Positions 6,354-9,373 of a stretch of 9,373 bases of DNA are shown one piece after another. Numbering within the stretch: the first letter of the stretch is position 1; each line of letters opens with the position of its first letter. The DNA comes from Bacteroidota bacterium (GTDB taxonomy: Bacteria; Bacteroidota; Bacteroidia; Chitinophagales; UBA10324): NCBI GenBank assembly GCA_003455275.1, contig DMRR01000243.1, positions 1-9,373 of the forward strand, given 5' to 3'. The notes beneath the pieces are model-generated. The model saw nothing but the letters and a program-made list of their open reading frames with translations. It was not told the origin of the DNA and ran no database searches. The translations under genes and the position numbers were made by a program.

Positions 6354-7541
6354 TTAAAAGAAATGTGTTTTGTATGGATACCGGATTTCATATTGTTCTC
6401 TAACTTTCTTCTGTAATAATTCTCGCAATTGAGCAATGTTTTCCTTCCGGGTTGCTGAAATAAATACTGCATTGCTGTTGGTTTTTACCTGCCAGCTTTT
6501 GTTTAGTTCTTCCAGCAGTTCGATTCGAATATCGGGAGGCAGCAGTTCATCAAAATTTTTTTGTTCGTACAAATCCATTTTGTTAAAAACAAAAATGGTG
6601 GGCTTGCTTCCCGCATTAATATCACTGAGTGTTTCGTTTACCACACGGAGTTGATCTTCAAACTGAGGATGTGAAATATCAATAACATGAATTAAAATAT
6701 CTGCTTCGCGTACCTCATCGAGTGTGCTTTTAAAACTTTCAATCAAATCATGTGGTAGTTTGCGAATGAATCCCACTGTATCACTTAAAAGAAAAGGCAT
6801 TCGTTCCAAAACCACTTTTCGTGTTGTGGTATCAAGCGTCGCAAATAATTTATTCTCTGCAAACACATCACTCTTGCTGATAAGATTCATGATCGTGCTC
6901 TTGCCTACATTGGTATATCCTACAAGCGAAACACGAATCAATTCTCCTCTGTCTTTTCTTTGGGTGTAACTCTGTTTATCAATTTTTTCAAGCTGTGCTT
7001 TCAATAATGAAATCTGATGCTTTACAATCCTTCGGTCTGTTTCAATTTCTTTTTCACCCGGTCCACGCATACCAATTCCTCCGCGTTGCCTTTCCAGGTG
7101 CGACCACAAACCTTTCAATCGGGGAAGCAAGTACTGTAGTTGTGCAAGTTCTACCTGAGCGCGTGCCTGCGCGGTTTTGGCGCGACTGGCGAAAATGTCG
7201 AGGATCAGATTGCTGCGGTCAACAATCTTAACTTTCAGTTCACTCTCAATATTGTTGATCTGTGTTCCGGTGAGATCATCATCAAATATGACCAGGTCAA
7301 TTTCTTTCTCGATCACATATTGTTTCAGTTCTTGCAATTTTCCAGAGCCAATAAATGTTGCGCTGTCCGGCGATTGCATTTTTTGCGTGAACCGTTTCAT
7401 TGTTGTGGCGCCGGCTGTTTCGGCAAGAAAAGCCAGTTCATCCAGGTACTCATTGATCAGTTCTTCCTTCTGTCCTTGTAAAATAACGGCTACTAATACT
7501 GCCTTCTCTTTATGATGCAAATTGTTTTTAACTAAAGACAT
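6354..7541 (-). CDS. hflX: Ribosome-associated GTPase HflX
   Basis: 395-residue GTPase that binds the 50S subunit and, in other bacteria, splits stalled or stress-arrested 70S ribosomes. The N-terminal HflX domain (about 14-175) has the family stretches FIGSGKLQEL (63-72), IFDDDLTGTQ (85-94), LLPRLKGLW (138-146) and RGGIGMRGPGEKEIETDRR (153-171). The G domain follows with G1 GYTNVGKS (208-215), G2 in LDTTT (236-240), G3 DTVG (254-257), G4 NKMD (320-323) and G5 SAT (362-364), all intact. The start is ATG 7541, 20 bases after the stop of the amidohydrolase-like gene, with no promoter or hairpin in that gap, so it is probably co-transcribed with its neighbours. Length is usual for the family. 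Confidence 0.96.
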   Translation of the reverse strand: MSLVKNNLHHKEKAVLVAVILQGQKEELINEYLDELAFLAETAGATTMKRFTQKMQSPDSATFIGSGKLQELKQYVIEKEIDLVIFDDDLTGTQINNIESELKVKIVDRSNLILDIFASRAKTAQARAQVELAQLQYLLPRLKGLWSHLERQRGGIGMRGPGEKEIETDRRIVKHQISLLKAQLEKIDKQSYTQRKDRGELIRVSLVGYTNVGKSTIMNLISKSDVFAENKLFATLDTTTRKVVLERMPFLLSDTVGFIRKLPHDLIESFKSTLDEVREADILIHVIDISHPQFEDQLRVVNETLSDINAGSKPTIFVFNKMDLYEQKNFDELLPPDIRIELLEELNKSWQVKTNSNAVFISATRKENIAQLRELLQKKVREQYEIRYPYKTHFF

Positions 7542-7561
7542 TAATAATTGATAAAAATAAA

Positions 7562-8866
7562 TTACTTGATTCCGTATTTCTCTTTGTAAATTTCGTAAAG
7601 GTCTTTCTGTTTGTTATCGAGGTTTATTTCTCTTCCCTGAATGAAAGCATAAATGATGTTACTTGTTTTCATGTCAAGAATATCGCCGTCGCTCACAATG
7701 ATGTTCGCATCTTTTCCTTGTTCAAGAGTGCCAGTAAGGCTGTCAATTCCCAGAATGCGCGCGGCATTAAGTGTAATATATTCAATCGCTTCTTCGCTCG
7801 TAATACTACCGTAAGCAACTGCTTCGCCACCGAGAAACGACAGGTTGCGCTGCTGCCAGAATCCATCCATGCTTAAACAAAAATCTACTCCGGCTTTTTT
7901 CAGAAGAGAAGGAAGGCGATAAGGCAAATCATAATCTTCATCATCGCTGCCGGGGAGAGATTGTATTCTTCCGAGAATAACTGAAACATGATTTGCAACT
8001 AAAATGTCTGCACACTTCCATGCTTCATTTCCTCCAACAATCACGCAAGAGATATTATATGACTTGGCAAAAAGAACCGCCGCTGTAATTTCTTTCACTC
8101 CATCTGCATGAATGTAAAGTTTCTTCTCACCACTAAACAGTCCTCGCATCGCTTCGAATTTCAAATTCGTATTTTCGTGAGAAGATGATTGCGCGTATGC
8201 TTTAGCTTCATCAAAAAAATTACGGATGTTTTGTATCTCATCAGAAAATTTTTCATTAACCCCAACGGTTCCTCCGTCTTCATTAAAATGATAAGTAGTG
8301 TAAGAAGGAAAATTAAGATGAATGCCTTCGTCGGTTTTGTATTGTGCATCTTCCCAGTTCCACGCATCGAGTTGAACAACTGAAGAAGCACCGGAAATAA
8401 TTCCTCCCTGTGGAACAACCTGCGCTAATAAAATTCCATTGGAGCGAACCGTTGGAATCACTTTCGAGTCAGTGTTATAGGCAATAATGCTTCGGATGTT
8501 GGGATTAAAATCTCCCACTTCACTTGCGTCGCGTGTGGCGCGTGAAGCTTCTATTTCATTTAACCCTAGTGAAGTGTTGCAAGCAATCAATCCCGGATAA
8601 ACCTGCTTGCCTGCGATATTGATGATCTTCGCATTTGATTGTGAGAGACGAATCGTTCTTGCATCAGCCACGAAAGTGATTTTTCCATTCTCAAATCCTA
8701 TGGCTGAGTTCTCAATCACTTGCCCATTGCCGAGATAAGCGGTTCCGTTCATCAGAATGATGAGCGAATCTTGCCTGGGTGCAACGGGAATGGTTTGTGT
8801 GAATCCCTTCGAAAAGCTGAGGATGATAATCAGGAGAGAGAGCAGATGTGAAAATATTTTTTTCAT
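7562..8866 (-). CDS. Exported amidohydrolase-like protein lacking the HxH metal motif
   Basis: 434 residues from ATG 8866. A TTG at 8893 would extend it by 9 residues, but the ATG gives a clean signal peptide (MKKIFSHLL, hydrophobic core to about 17, probable cleavage near 20-25), so export to the periplasm is expected. The fold reads as an imidazolonepropionase-like amidohydrolase: an N-terminal beta-sandwich with GQVIENSAIGFENGKI (48-63), KQVYPGLI (87-94), a barrel with NGILLAQVVPQGG (143-155) and SSVVQLDAWNWED (161-173), a late LSMDGF (331-336), and the C-terminal LTGTLEQGKDANIIVSDGD (377-395) typical of the superfamily. The usual PGLID-x-H-x-H metal site reads PGLIACNTSLGL (91-102) with no histidine, although HADG (253-256) and D334 remain. 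It may be a non-hydrolytic or differently metallated relative; substrate unknown. First gene of the run ending in the FkbM gene. Confidence 0.82.
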   Translation of the reverse strand: MKKIFSHLLSLLIIILSFSKGFTQTIPVAPRQDSLIILMNGTAYLGNGQVIENSAIGFENGKITFVADARTIRLSQSNAKIINIAGKQVYPGLIACNTSLGLNEIEASRATRDASEVGDFNPNIRSIIAYNTDSKVIPTVRSNGILLAQVVPQGGIISGASSVVQLDAWNWEDAQYKTDEGIHLNFPSYTTYHFNEDGGTVGVNEKFSDEIQNIRNFFDEAKAYAQSSSHENTNLKFEAMRGLFSGEKKLYIHADGVKEITAAVLFAKSYNISCVIVGGNEAWKCADILVANHVSVILGRIQSLPGSDDEDYDLPYRLPSLLKKAGVDFCLSMDGFWQQRNLSFLGGEAVAYGSITSEEAIEYITLNAARILGIDSLTGTLEQGKDANIIVSDGDILDMKTSNIIYAFIQGREINLDNKQKDLYEIYKEKYGIK

Positions 8867-8942
8867 GCGAGGTAAATGTAAATGAATATTCAACTTGTAT
8901 TTCTCAAAGCATTCCTGTTGCTAATTACTTTAGCGCCATTCC

Positions 8943-9373
8943 ATGCTACCGACCCAATCAATCTCCGATTTAAAAAAAAATCTGAAAAAGGATTTTTCTG
9001 CTTTACCAAAAGTGAAGCTCGCGTTGCTGGCTGATTCTCCTTCTCAATTATTGAATCAAACCATTCGCGGTTATGCATATTCGCTCGGTTGGAATGCCGA
9101 AGTATGGGAAGCGGACTTCAATCAGATTGAACGGCAAATCATGGATCCGCAATCGGAGTTGTATGAATCCAATTCTGAGTTTGTGGTTTTGTTTCCTTCG
9201 GTTCAAAATCTGAAAAAGAAATTTTACGCTCTTAGTAAGGAAGAAAAAAAATCTTTTGCTTCATACACTGTTTCTCATTGGCAAATGCTGATTGAAACTG
9301 TGCAACAAAAAATGAAATCCCTGCCAGACCGGCAGGCAGGCAAAATCATTTTACTGAATTATGCTGCCGATGA
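8943..9373 (+). CDS. FkbH-like HAD-IIIC protein, N-terminal part (cut by window edge)
   Basis: An open frame from ATG 8943 runs through the window end (143 complete codons). In-frame TAG at 8931 excludes an earlier ATG. The residues resemble the N-terminal domain of FkbH-like proteins: KVKLALLADSPSQLLNQTIR (about 24-43), then WNAEVWEADFNQIERQI and DPQSELYESNSEFVVLF. In FkbH-type proteins this SGNH-like domain precedes a HAD phosphatase domain, and the characterised members prepare glyceryl units on carrier proteins; the HAD catalytic aspartates would lie beyond the edge, so they cannot be checked. The gene is divergent from the amidohydrolase-like gene with 76 bases between starts. TACTTTAG (8926-8933) resembles a -7 element but has no good -33 partner. 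A GC-rich palindrome sits inside the frame at codons 126-133. Family assignment is from remembered motif similarity. Confidence 0.75.
   Translation, partial: MLPTQSISDLKKNLKKDFSALPKVKLALLADSPSQLLNQTIRGYAYSLGWNAEVWEADFNQIERQIMDPQSELYESNSEFVVLFPSVQNLKKKFYALSKEEKKSFASYTVSHWQMLIETVQQKMKSLPDRQAGKIILLNYAAD
9319..9340. repeat. GC-rich palindrome within the FkbH-like coding sequence
   Basis: CCTGCC (9320-9325) and GGCAGG (9331-9336) form a perfect 6-bp inverted repeat around AGACC, followed by a second CAGG (9337-9340). The element is strongly GC-rich in AT-rich surroundings and resembles the CCTGCC/GGCAGG short palindromic repeats I recall as dispersed in some Bacteroidota genomes. It is read in frame as LPDRQAG between two ordinary stretches of the protein. 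Only one copy is in the window, so its repeat status is inferred. Confidence 0.5.

Noticed and set aside
7140..7515. Two plus-strand frames of about 112 codons inside hflX
   Set aside because: Antisense shadows of a highly conserved GTPase gene; no motif.
8867..8893. TTG start at 8893 for the amidohydrolase-like protein
   Set aside because: ATG 8866 gives a standard Lys-Lys-hydrophobic signal peptide at the very N-terminus; the nine extra residues would spoil it.
8882..9034. Plus-strand 50-codon frame starting MNIQLVFLKAFLLLITLAP, looking like a signal peptide
   Set aside because: It stops at TGA 9032 and overlaps, in another frame, the well-supported FkbH-like frame from 8943; the hydrophobic stretch is only AT-rich sequence of the divergent promoter region.
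8890..9078. Minus-strand 62-codon frame overlapping the start of the FkbH-like gene
   Set aside because: No recognisable motif, and it is antisense to a frame with clear family similarity.
1..9373. Mobile elements, CRISPR arrays, tRNA or other structured RNA genes
   Set aside because: No transposase or integrase motif, no repeated spaced units, and no tRNA-like cloverleaf were noticed by eye; a covariance-model search could not be run.

Overview
The window looks like chromosomal DNA from a member of the Bacteroidota. The sequence is AT-rich, gene starts lack Shine-Dalgarno sequences, and several upstream regions carry TTTG / TAnnTTTG-type promoter elements. The gene content also fits: stand-alone LytTR proteins, rbfA followed by a LolC/E-type permease, an RskA-like anti-sigma factor, and a secreted amidohydrolase-like protein of a form I associate with Bacteroidota. 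No gene here fixes the genus.

Left part (1-1266): the start of an acylphosphatase gene runs off the left edge on the minus strand. Divergent to it are two tandem plus-strand genes for small proteins made almost only of a LytTR DNA-binding domain. The first is intact. The second has a GTG start and an in-frame TAA in the middle of the domain, yet its frame stays open and recognisable to the usual end, so it is called a pseudogene. A 9-bp perfect hairpin lies between them. Centre-left (1282-2866, minus): rbfA (ribosome maturation) and a LolC/LolE-like permease (lipoprotein release) form a two-gene operon behind a good promoter placed almost on the rbfA start codon.

Centre (2946-5508, plus): an ECF sigma factor (TTG start) and an RskA-like membrane anti-sigma factor (GTG start) lie 5 bases apart, followed by a GT4-type glycosyltransferase. 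Right part (5514-8866, minus): a run read as exported amidohydrolase-like protein, then the ribosome-associated GTPase HflX, then an FkbM-family methyltransferase, with gaps of 20 and 3 bases. The glycosyltransferase and the methyltransferase converge with only 5 bases between them. At the right edge (8943 on, plus) begins an FkbH-like HAD-IIIC protein, cut by the window end, with a GC-rich palindrome embedded in frame in its coding sequence.

Most of the window is core or common Bacteroidota genes. I see no mobile element, CRISPR array, RNA gene or phage gene, and no clear new multi-gene system. The points most worth a second look are the interrupted LytTR copy, the amidohydrolase-like protein without the usual metal ligands, the in-frame GC-rich palindrome, and the concentration of non-ATG starts (826, 2946, 3488, 6350).
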